Origin: Elsinoe arachidis
Lineage: Eukaryota > Ascomycota > Dothideomycetes > Myriangiales > Elsinoaceae
Assembly (NCBI GenBank): GCA_013372555.1
Contig: JAAPAX010000001.1
Span: 1,054,001-1,118,000, forward strand
Direction: 5' to 3'
DNA length: 64,000 nucleotides
Shown here: positions 1-12,066 of the stretch, piece by piece
How the letters are laid out: each line of letters begins with the position of its first letter
Numbering within the stretch: position 1 is the stretch's first letter
Program-made: the position numbers and the translations under genes
The notes under the pieces: model-generated
The model's input: the letters and a program-made list of their open reading frames with translations, nothing else
Told to the model about the DNA's origin: nothing
Database searches by the model: none

Positions 1-35
1 TACAGTCTTCTCCTCAGACGTAATTCTCACGTCCT

Positions 36-3000
36 TCAGCTATCAAACCTCCACACGTCCCAGCCCACACCACACATCATCGTCACTGTCTCGTGACCTT
101 CTCTCCAAACATCGATGCACGCAACGTCCGCGACAGGGGTGTACCGGTCCTCCATTCGCTTGACCTCGACTCCTTCGACTCCTGTCTTGCTGACGTCCAC
201 TGAGACCTCCCAAAGCTTGATCCTCTGATCTAGGCCTGCGGTGACGACCCGTATCTTGGCCTCATCCTCTTTTGCAGAGATGACTTCTAGTGCCGTCAGC
301 GCCGCCGCATGCGCTCTCGGTATCGTCAGTGTCGATGTTGAAGATCCACCGCCGCTCAGAAGACTGATGCTGAAAGCATTGTCATCGCCGCCAGTGAACA
401 GAAGGTATGTTCCATCCGTCCAAGGTAAGAGAGCAGCAGCATGTACTGCGCTCCGGTGGGTCTTGAATCTCTTCGTCCACTCTATCGTGCCAGCAGCCTC
501 CTTGGTCTTCCTGTCACTCATGCCTAGTTGAAACAATGCAGCATAGCCATCTGTAGCTGTCGTAAGGAATTCGCCGAACCTCCCAGGCACTGCAATGACA
601 TTCGTCAAACAGCACGTCAAATAGCTGCCTTCCCATGCCCTTTCCCACCTCCCCTCCCCACCAACGGACTCATACCAATAAAGCCCAACACTCGAATCAG
701 ATCTCACCATCGCAATCCTCAATCTTCCCGACCCTTCATCTCCCATTCTCTGCCCTTCGAAATCTCCAGCCCCTTCTCCCTTCTCTTGATGACCCTCTGA
801 AGAGAAAGTCCCCACATCAACCCCTAACACCCTCAAATCCACCTCCCCACTCACAAAAGGACACACACTCTCACACACCACCCCCACCTCCCCCATCTCC
901 TTGGGAAGCACCCTCACCCGCCACACAAACACCTCCTCCCTCCCTCCTGCACTAACAAGATAGCCCCCATCAGCAGACCACTTCAGGTCCTGCACACCAG
1001 TGTTATGCTTCCTCAGTGTCCGTAAGCACCTCAATTCTTGCCCGGATGGAACTGCTTGGGATGTAGCAGACGAGAAGACAGAGAGCTTGATATCCGTGTC
1101 CTCTGCGCCCGTGGCTATCACTCTGCCTAAACCGGGGAGAAGAGGGGAAGCAGCGACGGCCCGGATCTCGCGACCGTGTGAGCCGGGGTGGATGCGCAGG
1201 GCGGTGTCGAAGGGAATGGCTTGGAGGAGGGTGCGCGAGGCGGAGGTCCAGGCTAGGATGCCGCTGGGACTACCTTTCTGGGTCGGGTGAGAGGTGAGGG
1301 AGGGGTCGGAGGAGGCGGGGAGGAAGGTCCAGGATCGGTTGGAGCCGCCGCAGGGGATGCTGGTGCTGGATGCGGAGGAGGGGGGAAGGAGGTGGAAGGA
1401 TTTGCGGTGGAAGCCGGCTAGGGTGGACTCGGAGTGGGGAGAGGGGATGAGGAGGGCGGCTTCGGTGAGGGGGGTTGCGAGGTGATGGAGGGTGGTCAAC
1501 GTGTGGGATGATGGGTTGAGGAGGTGGATGCTGGTGGAGCCGGAGCGGGAGACGAGGGTGATGTAGGTTCCTGAGGGAAGTTCGGTGGGGAGGATGTCGG
1601 TGATTGCGTCCTCGTGGAGTTCTTGAAGGACAAGAGGGAATGAAGTGGTGGATGGCTCGTGATCGGCGTCGAGTGTCGTGCTGAAGAGGGCCAGATTGCC
1701 GCTGCGGAATCCGACAGCAATTACGTGCAGGTCCTCTGTCGTTGAAATGACATTGAAGGAAGAGACGTTTTCGTTCTCGGGTAGTTGAAGCCGTGAATGA
1801 GTGGTTCTTGACGGAGTTGTGGAGATGATTTGGACCATTTCCGCGGCCGCGTCGCCGAGTCTGGTGAGCAAGCAGATTGCTGATGCTGGGCTCCCGGGCA
1901 AGGACATTGTGCTTCTGGCAAGGACCCCAGCAGCTTTCCGCTTGCCATCTAGAACTTTGTGAAGCCCGGTATCATGAGTGTAGTAGAAGAGCGATCCCGA
2001 CTTGCCGGCCAAGAAAGCAATGGACAAGCAAGGCACAGTCGCCATCATGGAGAATCCAGTGAGATCGGACTCCCGGCAGATCTGTCGCCATACGAGAGCT
2101 CTACTATCAATGGATGTTGCCATGTAGATTGCCAATGGCAGTTGAATGATCCATAATGTACCAGAGTTTAATGCCATAAGCATCTCGCCCGAGTTCAAGA
2201 AGCTGTAGCTTCTAATATTGTCCTTTTTGGAGCAATCTTCTTTCGATATGCTGAGCTTCGACTGGACTGCAAGTCCATCTGTACTTGTAATTATGGCATT
2301 TTGAAGAACGATTGACCCATCTCCGCCACCAGTTGTCACTAAGGCTGATCCTGCAGTATCGGAAAGGATCGCATGCGACCATATGTGCTTTCCCGAATGA
2401 CGTTCCTGCTGTCCCATGTTCTCGAGCTCGCCATGCCAGACGCCTGTTGCTTCCTTCTTCAGGTTTACGAGCATCCAGAATTGACATGTAGCATCCTCTC
2501 CAAAAGTGACTAGGCTATGGCTGGTCTCGTCGGATGACAAGAATTGCACGCCCCATATCCTTGAGAGATGGCCCATGGCACTTGCGACTAGTCCATCTGT
2601 CATACTTGACTCATCGGCTGCCAAATTTAAGAAGCCGGTATTGCTCTCAACTGCGGAAGCTTGATCTTGTGTCGAAGACATCTGATTTTCAGGGCCGTTC
2701 AGCTCACTGACATCCCAGATCCGAACAGTGCGATCATCGCTGCAGCTAGCCAGTAGTCTTAGAGGCTGTCCTGCATCGGACAGTACAGTACCCTCGCTGA
2801 AGCTGAGACCAAATGGCGAGCCTTCATGTCCAGTGAAGATTCTGTGAACCTGGATCGTGGTCCCAGATGCACTTGTACTCGCAGTCCAGACGACAATCTG
2901 TCCGAAGATCGTACCTCCTGCTACAAGTACACGATCACTCGACTCCCAACATACCTTTGCGCAATACAGCATACTGTTGGAGCGAGATGTTACACTCTCG

Positions 3001-3480
3001 ATCCCGTTGCCCGCAGCTGTATCGGACAGGTGCAGCAGAAGAAGAGCATTGTGTGCCGTAACCAGAGCGGCTCGATGAAGCTCTTTGGAGCTCACATTGT
3101 CATCTTGGAGTGAGAACTGACCATCTAAGATCCAGTCCGGACAAGCAATGGGATGTACAACCCAGTCTAGACTGAGGCTCTCATCCTCGGTGGATCTTTC
3201 AACCACTCTCAAGACGGCGACATATGAACCCCCCCATAGCAGGATGTAGGGGAGGCTGCTACCAGATAGGCTCACTCCATGAATCAGTGTCTCATGGAAC
3301 ACATGTTGAGTGTGTATCAAAGCACCTGTATGTCGATCATAGATGTTCAAGGCTGACCCTTCGCCGGCAAAGAGCCAGGTGCCGGACAGGGCAAGCGCCG
3401 TGACTGGGTAGCGGCCATGCTGATTCTGCGCTACACTATTAGCACTGTTCGATGCACTACTGATATTGACGCACCTTCAT
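36..3480 (-). CDS. WD40 protein, WDR6/Trm734 (Rtt10)-like
   Basis: Model: exon 1 3475..3480, exon 2 36..3425, 49-nt intron 3426..3474 (donor GTGCGT, branch GCTAAT, acceptor GCAG); 1131 aa. The fused start reads MKNQHGRYPVTALALSG, the usual opening of a WD40 blade. WD-like repeats are visible through the protein, for example LLASCSDDRTVRIWDVSE, SLVTFGEDATCQFW, YLVSAGGREEVFVWRV and VVTAGLDQRIKLWEV near the C-terminus. Length and repeat layout fit the WDR6/Trm734 family, which in yeast partners the methyltransferase Trm7 for 2'-O-methylation of tRNA position 34; the same yeast protein is also linked to endosomal recycling. Function here is inferred from family likeness. The 6-nt coding exon 1 is the weakest part: an in-frame stop lies upstream and no other in-frame ATG precedes the conserved start. 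The C-terminal third contains a strong strand-composition switch. Confidence 0.75.
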
Positions 3481-4726
3481 TGACGATGAAATGAGATGGC
3501 AGATGAAATTTCCACGATCGATTTTGACAACGTCCGAGCTTGGCACAACGACATGTTTCGCCCTGTCGTAGTCACCTTCATGTTCTCAACTACACTACAA
3601 ATCTTCTGAATTACTTAACAGCTAGCCAGTAGAACCGCTGAAGCCATGCAAGTCCTAAGAACGGCACAGAACAACGAACCATGACATCAAACATGCACTA
3701 GAGCGGTGTCTTGCGGAAGTCGATAGCACAACGCCTCAACGACGACTGTCCCTGCCTGGACGATTGGGAGCTATAGCCGCTGCTAATATAAGGTAATTCT
3801 AACGTGTTGCGAGTAGTGTCGACGTCCAATTCGATGCAAGTTCTCCGCTCTTCATAAGACAAATCTCGAAGTGCTGGTTCATACATCAAGACCTTCGAGG
3901 AAAGATATCTAGGTCGTCCACAGATTACCAGGCTCTGGTAAACGAGAAGTGCCTGCATCAACACTACGACAATTCCGATCTAGTCGACGACATTCCCATG
4001 GCAAACACATCCTCTCCACAGCCTCAAGCCATAGGAGAACGTGATCGCAGATCCAACACCCACTCCCGCATGGCTCCCAACGTGCACCAACCGTAGCATC
4101 GTTGATACCAATGGAGAAATCAAACCCGTCCACCGCCTATCCAACGTCCGGAGCACAAGTTGGCTTTCCGCAAGCATCCAACCGCCCACCAGTTGAGCGC
4201 TCCCAAGACAGCAAGTCAGGAGATGGTATCCGCACCACGTCTCTGCAGAAACATCACATGGCTGAGGAACTGTGGATGCGGGCCGTTCAACGTTCCCGCA
4301 AGTGGAGCGTTCACTCGGTCCTTTCAGACCGCCATGGATGATTGAAACTTACACATGTTCGTCTGCGTTGGCTGCACGTTTGACCCCACCTGCCACGAGA
4401 GGAGTGACTTAGCCAAGGAGAGCGGATAGGAAGCATGTTTGACTCGACCACTGCTGAAGGTAAGTTAGTGAACCACACGATCTACGCCGCACAGCGCCAT
4501 CTCAGCACACGAGTAATTCGGTTGGGTGGCAGTCTGCATGAGCAAGCATCCAGTCTGAGCATGCCTAGCTCGCGTGGTAAAACTTCATGTGGGACTGGTA
4601 AGTGTCAAAGCCATCAATTTTGACCGACCAAGCGGCATGTGCATATCTACGTGAAAGAGTATTTACATGGAAGAGAAAGCCCGGTCCACAGGGTCAGAGT
4701 GCTTCAGATCTCGTCTTGCGGACCGT
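3481..4726. other. intergenic, no gene seen
   Basis: This stretch lies between the 5' end of the WD40 gene and the 3' end of the xylanase. Several short overlapping open frames exist on both strands, but none shows a recognisable domain, a splice-linked extension or a codon pattern like the neighbours. It should hold the WD40 gene promoter and the xylanase 3' end. Confidence 0.6.
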
Positions 4727-6027
4727 TTACAAGCACTGAGAGTACCAGTCGTTGATGTACTTGCAGGTGAACGGGGACTTGCAAGTAGTGGCACCAGTCC
4801 AGCCGTTGCCGCCACACTGACCATACTGGGCAGCACCGCCGGAGGAAGAGGCGGTTGTCGTAGCTGGGGGAGCGGCAGTGGTGGTAGCTGGGCGAGTGGT
4901 GGTGGCTGGAGGAGCAGTGGTGGCGGGACGAGTAGTGGTCGCGGGCCGAGTAGTGGTCGCGCCACCGCCGGAGGAGGAGCCGAGAGCGCTGATAATGGCG
5001 TTGTAGGCGGCCTTGGGTTGGAAAGAGGCGTCGAAGAGGAGAGGGTTGTTGCTTGCGCGCCATGAGTCCGGGTCGCGGACGCCCCAGCTGGTGATGCCCT
5101 CGCAGTTGGACTGGGCGAGGCAAGCGTTGACGACGTTCAGGTAGTCGGCGGATGCAGCGTTGACGATGTCCAGCTCGGTGACGGCACAGTACTTGGCGGC
5201 ACCACAGAGGGCGGCGAGTGCGCCGGCCTGGGTGGTGGAACCTGGGAACTGGCTGCCGGCCTGGAGATGGCACTGGGATCCGACACCGTCGATGGGGATA
5301 CCGGCGGCAATCCACTTCTTAACATAGGTGACGAAACCTTGGGTCTTGGCGTAGGAGGCGCTGTCGAGGTTGTAGTCGTTGATGTAGAGAATGGCGTTGG
5401 GGTCGGCCTTGCGAGCGGTCTCGAAGGCAATACGGAAGTAGTCCTCACCGAGGACCTGGAGCCAGTGGCTGTTTCGGAGAGTGCCGTCCTCATTGAAAGC
5501 CTCGTTCACAACATCCTAGTAAACTGTCAGATATGATTAGAAGCACGACAGAGAAGCCCTACCCAAGCGTGGATCTTGCCCTTGTAGCGACCCATGAGTG
5601 TGTTGATGTGGTTGGTAAGAACACTGGTCAAGGTGGTCTTGTCGGTGATGGCGGTCACCCATGATGGCAACTGTGAGTGCCAGACTAAGGTGTGCCCCCG
5701 GATGAGGAAGTTGTTGGTCGTGGCGAAGTCGACAAGGTAGTCAGAGCCCTGGAAGTTGAAGTTACCGCGCGATGGCTCGGTGGCATCCCACTTCATGGAG
5801 TTCTCGGGGGTGACCTGGCCAAAGACAGACTGGGTGAGGGCCTTGCCTGCACTGTTGCTGAGAGTGCCAGAGTCGGCAGCGGTACCCCAGTAAGTCTTGC
5901 CCTTTGCCTTGAAGGCAGCATTGATGCTGGCAACGGTCTGACGCTCTTGCAGGCGCGCGTCTGGGACGGCGGCAGCAGAGGCCAAGCTGATCAGCGAGAC
6001 GGCGGCAACAGATTGTGTGAAGAGCAT
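4727..6027 (-). CDS. endo-1,4-beta-xylanase, GH10 with C-terminal CBM1
   Basis: Exon 1 5563..6027 and exon 2 4727..5515, joined across a 47-nt intron (GTAGGG...CTAG) between GKIHAW and DVVNEAF; 417 aa. Order: signal peptide (about residues 1-20, hydrophobic and Ala-rich), GH10 barrel, a Thr/Pro/Ala/Gly linker with repeated TTTRPA units, and a CBM1 cellulose-binding module with the family's cysteines (YGQCGGNGWTG to WYSQCL). The acid/base Glu is in DVVNEAF (about residue 160) and the nucleophile Glu in AVTELD (about 269), so both catalytic residues are present. It is a secreted retaining xylanase that cuts internal beta-1,4 bonds of xylan, with the CBM1 holding it on plant cell wall. A TATA-like run and a GGCTAA motif lie just upstream, consistent with XlnR-type induction. 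Nothing suggests decay. Confidence 0.95.
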
Positions 6028-6102
6028 CTTGGCGATTGACTGACAAGCTTTGGTGCAGGATGGAGTTGAGATGCTGATACTTCAAGGCGCACCTACCAGA
6101 CG

Positions 6103-6109
6103 ATATATA
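6103..6109 (-). promoter_or_regulatory. TATA-like element of the xylanase gene
   Basis: A TATATAT run about 76-82 nt upstream of the xylanase ATG, read in the gene's direction. Position and sequence suit a fungal TATA box; this is inference from sequence only. Confidence 0.45.
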
Positions 6110-7781
6110 CTTGGCTCGCCCGGGAGTCTGGGTATATTCTCACCCTCATCATCACGGCTAATTTGTAACATGACAAGTGGAACGAACTCACGAAGGACTT
6201 TGCTGCAAGCCCAAAAGTTTGCTGCACGCGGAATGCTTGCGGGTGAATTGTTCAGAGGTGTCGTGAAATGAGCAATCAGGCGGAGGTGGATATCTGAAAC
6301 GGAGCTAGAACGGAACGTGGCTGATTATCCGGGGCCACGACCGAATACAGTATCAGGGCAGCGCCTGCTATAGTAGGCATGGACGAAAGAAGAATCTGCA
6401 AGGTCGAAGGTGAAATGTCAAGGATTTACTGACTTAGCGTGCTGATCTATCCGATCCTCGACGATCAAGCGAGGCTGGTGAGACCTACCAATTGGACATC
6501 CGTGAGCTCTACACCGTAGCGTAGCAGCAGTCCGCCTTCGTTTTGGTTCCTTGAACGATCACGCGGTCGTCCTTGTTGGTATGCAGCCGGCTATACCTAT
6601 GGAATGATTTCGGATGATCAGGATAATAAGCTGGCTGTGGAGCTTCGAGCACTTGCAAGTATCGAATCATCCAGTCCTCGAATATTCAATGCTGAATTGG
6701 GAGACGCACGCCGGACGAGGGGGCCAGAGTGCGAAAAGCAGGGAACCACAAAAAACATCCATCTTTTGAGATGTCCGACTTGCAACGCCAATCACTGACG
6801 GCCTACGAGCACGAAAACACGTGAATGTATCTGTACTACTGTACTGTCGCCACAGATCAATTGTAAGGCCGCTAACACGCTTCCTCTGCTGACCTGTGCG
6901 TGCCACGACCATTGGCCATGAGCCTCGGGCCAGGGAGTGGAAATGCAAAGTCTTCGTCGAGCCATGGATTGCAAGAGGTCCAGATTTGCTGCTCATCGGG
7001 GATACATCCGTGACCTGCAGCAAGTGACCTGGCACGCAGGACTTGGTTTCTTGTCAAGCTTGTGGCACGGCGAAGATGAGCAATCAAATCAAAGCAGTCC
7101 GGTACACTGCTAAGCCTTCAACAAACCCCACGTGTCGCCGCTGTCGGTGTCTCGCCCACATGTGTCTGGTATACAGACAACTCCTGGAGGGCAGCAGGAC
7201 GTTGTAATGTCAAATGACAAGGCACTGATTCATGAACGATCTGTCTTCACATCGAACACAACGCGTTTTCAGACCCGGAGAATCGGTCATGGCTGGCAGG
7301 CAACGAGTCCGAGCACAGGCCAACAGCACAGTCAATAATGCAGGGCTCGAGTCGTGGGGGTTTGGCAGTGAGTTGGTCCAAAGGCGTTCCAGACGTTCAC
7401 GACCGGCTCTCAGCCCTTGAACAGATCTGCGACAGAAACGACTCAAGCCTTGCCGCTTCAGGGGGTCCCACATTGTGTGGAGGCCCCACCCCTGCACGCG
7501 GGGAGCACGGCATTTACAGGGAACCCAACGAAAACTATCTGCCACCGGCGCAGGAACTGATGAACCGCTGGCCACCAAGTGCCCCAGGTTCGCTCGCATT
7601 GGGTCGTCGGGCCAAGTTGAAACGGCTGCAACGCCGAAAGGTACTTACCGGATGGGCGCCGGTGATATATTGCCCTTGAATCGTCCACCTCGAGAGATCC
7701 TCAGGCCCTTGTGTTTTCTCATCTCTACACATCAGAGTTTATCACTTTGTCTGTCCTCAACTACTACACAGGACCGTCAAG
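6110..7781. other. intergenic, xylanase and MFS promoters
   Basis: This is the divergent region between the xylanase and the MFS carrier. Besides the xylanase elements near its left edge, it holds CACGTG motifs near 6817 and 7129. Many short open frames overlap on both strands, and I could not link any of them into a gene with a recognisable domain. Confidence 0.55.
6156..6161 (+). promoter_or_regulatory. XlnR-type GGCTAA motif
   Basis: GGCTAA about 130 nt upstream of the xylanase start. XlnR/XYR1, the zinc-cluster activator of xylanase genes, recognises GGCTAR in either orientation. A single 6-mer match is weak by itself, but the gene target and position make it plausible. Confidence 0.45.
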
Positions 7782-9521
7782 ATGACTGCTGGCAATCTTG
7801 TACACAGGTAAGCACGCCTAACGTCGTTCCCCGACTCGGGCTTGCCACTGACATTACCACAGTCACGCCCATGAGGGTGACCTTCCCGGCACCGTCGACC
7901 TTCGCGCTGTCGAAGGCGACGATACTGGCTACGGACAGGCTCTGTGGCCAGTCCCCGCCGACGACCCGAACGATCCCCTCCAGTGGGCGTCGGGGAAGAA
8001 GCTCGGTATCCTAATCATCTGCTCGCTCTACTCCTTCCTAGGATGTGCAGCTCTTCTCGGTCCTGCTGTCTACATCGGACTCTTCGCCCAGGAGTTCAAC
8101 ATCTCCCCAACTGTCGCTTCTGGACTCGTGTCCTATCCCAACTTGGTCTATGGTTTCGGCTCTCTCCTTCTGGTCCCTTGCTACCTCAAATTTGGTAGGC
8201 GACCGGTCATGCTCGGCTCGATGCTCTGCGTATGTGATTCCATCAAATTGTATGCTTGCACAGGCTAATTTCATCAACAGTACGTCGTTGGGCTCATCTG
8301 GTGCTCCCAGGCCAAGTCGTACGGCAGCTTGATGGCTGCTCGCATCATTGCAGCCTTCGGCAGCGGTGTCTGCGAGGCTCTTCCCGTTCAGCTGGTTAAC
8401 GACATTTACTTCCTGCACGAGCGTGGCAAGCGCCTTGGGTGGTACACCATCTGTCTTTGCTGGGGTTCCACTGGCCCTCTCTACGCCGGTTACATGCTCG
8501 GTGCTGGACTCGGCTGGAGGCTTTACTTCTACGTCCTCATTGCTTTCTCCGGAGCCCTCATGATTGCCGCCTTCTTCGTCTGCGAGGAGTCTTCCTACAA
8601 GCGCAAGATCATTTCTTCCCCAAGCAACTCCGCGGTCGCTCTGGAGAAGGAGCCACATGAGACGGCTGTGGAAACACTTGTCCCCGCTCGTCACACCTAC
8701 GTGCAGACTCTCAAGCCATGGAGCGGTATCGATCACGAAGCCGAGTTCCTGATGACCATGGTCCGATCATTCACCTACTTTTTCGTCCCTGCCGTCTTCT
8801 GGGTCATTGCTTCCTTCGGTATCTACATCGGTCTTGGTGCGCTGACTTTCAACTACACCTTCCCGCTCAAGATTGTCCAGCCACCGTACAACTGGAACCC
8901 AGTCAACTCGGGTTTGATTGCTCTGGGCAACATCATCGGATATGCTCTCGCTATCCCGTTCACATCCAGCTCCGACCGTCTTGCTGCGTACCTTACCAAG
9001 AAGAACGGTGGTATTCGAGAGGCCGAGCACCGTCTTGGTGTCATGCTCCCAGCTATGGTTATTGGACCTGCTGGCCTTATCCTCTACGGCTACAGCGCGC
9101 AGAACAACCTGCACTGGATCGGCTACTTCGTCGGTGTTGCCATGGTTGACTGGGCATCTTACTTCTACTTCACTTTCGCTCTCGCGTACGCAATTGACTC
9201 TCAGACCGCCAACACCTCTGAGATGCTCATCGCCATGAACTTGGGCAAGCAGGCCATCTCCTTTGGCATGGGGTAAGTTTCAAAATTTGAGATTCTGTGA
9301 CACGGATAGTATGCTAACTCTCACGCAGTATCTATCTCCTCGATTGGATTCTCAGCCTCGGATATGTCACCGTCATTGCTGGCATCTTCACCGGTGTATT
9401 GGTTGCCAACAACTTCTCCCTCCTCATCTTCATGTGGAAGGGCAAGTCGATCAGGCGTGTGTTCCACAACAGCTGGCTCGCCAGGATCCATGCGAAGAAC
9501 GCGACTGGTGATATCCACTAG
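7782..9521 (+). CDS. MFS transporter, DHA1 (drug:H+ antiporter 12-TM) type
   Basis: Four exons: 7782..7807, 7863..8229, 8281..9272 and 9329..9521; the introns are 50-56 nt with GTAAGC, GTATGT and GTAAGT donors and all phases join; 525 aa. A soluble N-terminus contains the fungal DHA1 hallmark DDPNDPLQW just before TM1. The A-like motif LKFGRRPVML follows TM2, about twelve hydrophobic segments are visible, and a charged central loop lies near EESSYKRK. It should be a plasma-membrane proton-coupled carrier. DHA1 members move drugs, polyamines or small organic molecules; the substrate cannot be told from sequence. The 26-nt first exon is small but the frame demands it, because the downstream frame opens as SHAHEGDLPGTVDLR only after splicing. 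Confidence 0.9.
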
Positions 9522-12066
9522 ACAAAGGAGAAGATGTGCATTATATTGGAGTCTGTATATACCTCTGGGGATAGGCCATAATATCTATGCCTTCCACCGA
9601 ATAAAGGTCACTTCTGCTATCCTGCTCTTCCAAAACGCTTTGCGTGCATGAATCCCGGATGCTGTCTATTCCTGCCTTGGGACAAAGTGTCTCCTGAACA
9701 GCTGCGCGCATGTGACTTGATCGCGGAATCAACTCCTGACTTGTGCATGTAAGGATTTACAGACGTTGCGCCATCCCTAATGCCCACGCAACCATGTGGT
9801 AGCTCTCCAGCGACTTGACTCGAGTTCAGTGCAGACATGATGCAAACCCATGCAGCAACATTACCCAATCCAGCTCATCAACGACGTACTATACATAGGG
9901 TTCCCACACGTGGTGCGTAATGCTCCAATATGCATGTCGAATAGCCGTAGCAACCTCGGGCCTGGGTTATCCAAAACCACGTTGCCGGTAACCTTGTTCA
10001 CCCCTTCCCCATCCACACGATATCACAAATGCGGATGCCCCAGACACTCCCACCTGGGGCCCCAGGAGTTCGATCGGTGGTAGAGAAGTCCATGAACTCT
10101 GTTTCGCGGTACGGAGAACATGTCCCACCACAAAACCAGATTGTGAACCAGTTCTGATCTCGCGGTATACGGAGAGCCGCATGAATGCCGATCTGGAGAT
10201 GCAGACGGTCTCTTCACACGCGCACACAAACGGGTGGGGCACATTGCCTTTTCTGCGGTGTGAATGGAGATGAGGCTTCCACGCGACACACTCTCGACGA
10301 ATCCTTCCCAGTCTTGCTTTCCCCACGTCGGACCCCGGCCCTCAGAGTTCAGCTGGCAGCTCCTCCACACGAGAAGATCCACACAAGTCAAGACACCTGA
10401 TCAGAGGCTTCTGTGTCAATCATCGCGAGACTTCCTGCCCTACCTGATCATGACCATCATATCAAAAGTAAGTCCTTCTCACCCTGGATTCGTAATGTCC
10501 ATCACACACCAGCTTTTCCAAGACGGCCTCGTCTCCTCCAGTCCCCGACACGTTCTCAGCGCCGCGAGCCCTAAGAAGGCCACAGCGGCGCGGCGAAAGG
10601 CAAAAGAAAGGACTCGACGAGACGTGTCGAAGTGGGGCGGACTACTGGTTGATCACCCTGGTGCCCTGACCAGGGCTCGTCTGATCACCGCCTGTAGCCA
10701 GCTCTTCCCCTCTCGCCGTGCCACAGGGTTCGACTTCGCGTCCAGCTTCGTCTGTCCTTCGCTCGCCTGACCCAGCCGCCGCCTCGTTGGCGCGAGCGAG
10801 AGAAAAGAGGTCAGGTCCCCCTCCAACTCTCCCAAGCTGCAAACTCCGGGGCGGGAGAGGCTTGTTATTGCCAACGGGGACGGCACACGGAGAATTCACC
10901 CTCACCGTGACCCTCCTCGTGCTCGACTTTCCGCCAGGACGGACGCTGGGAAAAGTCTTGGAAGCGGAGGATCTGTGTCTTGCTGAGACGGAGCTTTTTT
11001 GTTCGCTTTTTTCTGCCTTCTTGGAGGCTCTGTCGATTTCCGTCTATTTTTGCGCACGTTCACGATTGTCCGCTTGCGTTCCCGACTGGTTTTAGAGTGC
11101 AATCTATGCTAGCTTGCATATCAGTGCTGTTCTGGGGTTTGTAGTACTCGTACAGTACAAGACGATCTGTCACTTTGAAAGCTAAACAGATCTCGCCGCA
11201 CCTTGGCCATTTAACCGGACTGCCAGTGAGCATGTGTCTACTGCTTCACAGGGAGAGTCGTTGGAGGACCTATGCCTAAACAACTGAGCAAAAGCCGTCC
11301 GATGTGGGCGGACGGCGTTTGATCTCGCCTTTGTGGTCACTCGACACAGCTCGGCCGACAGGATGGGATGCCCCGGACTTCCCCACCTCCTCAGCAAACA
11401 CCTCAGAGAGATGGGCAAAATCAAGCTTGAACCCTTATCGTGTCTCGGCTGGCGGGTGAAATGAAGCGTTTCAGTGGACAGAGGCTCGTCTTAGCTAAAG
11501 TCAAGCTCGTCGAGGTGACAGGCATTGTAGACTGCATGCTGCTGTCGAAACACAGCCCTTCATGAAGCCATATCAAACACTGAGACGACCTCATTTGGTG
11601 CAATTACCACCAAGTCCTCCCTGGCCCAAGCGGGCAATCTGGCGCCGCTCCTCAATCTCCTCAGGCCCAGCGCCGCCCCCCGGTGGACACCCGAACCGAC
11701 CGTGTCTCGACACCAGCCAATTCCCCGCGCCAAGGGTCCCCCGGTTTTGCCAATGCTCACCATACCATATCCGGGGCTCACCACGCGCTTGACTGATCGG
11801 CGAGGCCAATCAGGCTCAATGCCCACCATCGTCTGCGCGGGAGTGGCATTTCTTGAAGAATTATTCCGTCTTGTCCATGGAGAAATCCACCCGTCTTGTG
11901 TCGCCAACGGCCCTGGCATCTATAATATCTGCATCGACGCTACGACTTTCTGTACCTTCTTGTCGATCACGATCAGGTACCTTCTCACTTGACCGACAGC
12001 GAGGTAGTCTCTCGAGCAGCAACACTACAACACACTAGAGGGGTCCGACTCGACAATACCGCAGCC
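9522..12066. other. long intergenic region, no gene seen
   Basis: About 2.5 kb between two MFS genes. It has short open frames on both strands, a T/C-rich stretch near 10970-11060, and a CACGTG near 9907. I found no family motif, no chain of splice-compatible exons and no tRNA-like fold. It probably holds the 3' end of the first MFS gene and a long promoter and 5' leader for the sugar porter. Confidence 0.5.

Noticed and set aside
4663..5536. Several 90-200 codon frames overlapping the xylanase
   Set aside because: They lie within the GH10-CBM1 coding sequence in other frames and consist of Pro/Arg/His or Gly/Ser runs created by the repetitive linker.
6817..7134. CACGTG boxes
   Set aside because: The 6-base palindrome is expected several times by chance in 64 kb, and the neighbouring genes give no phosphate or bHLH link.
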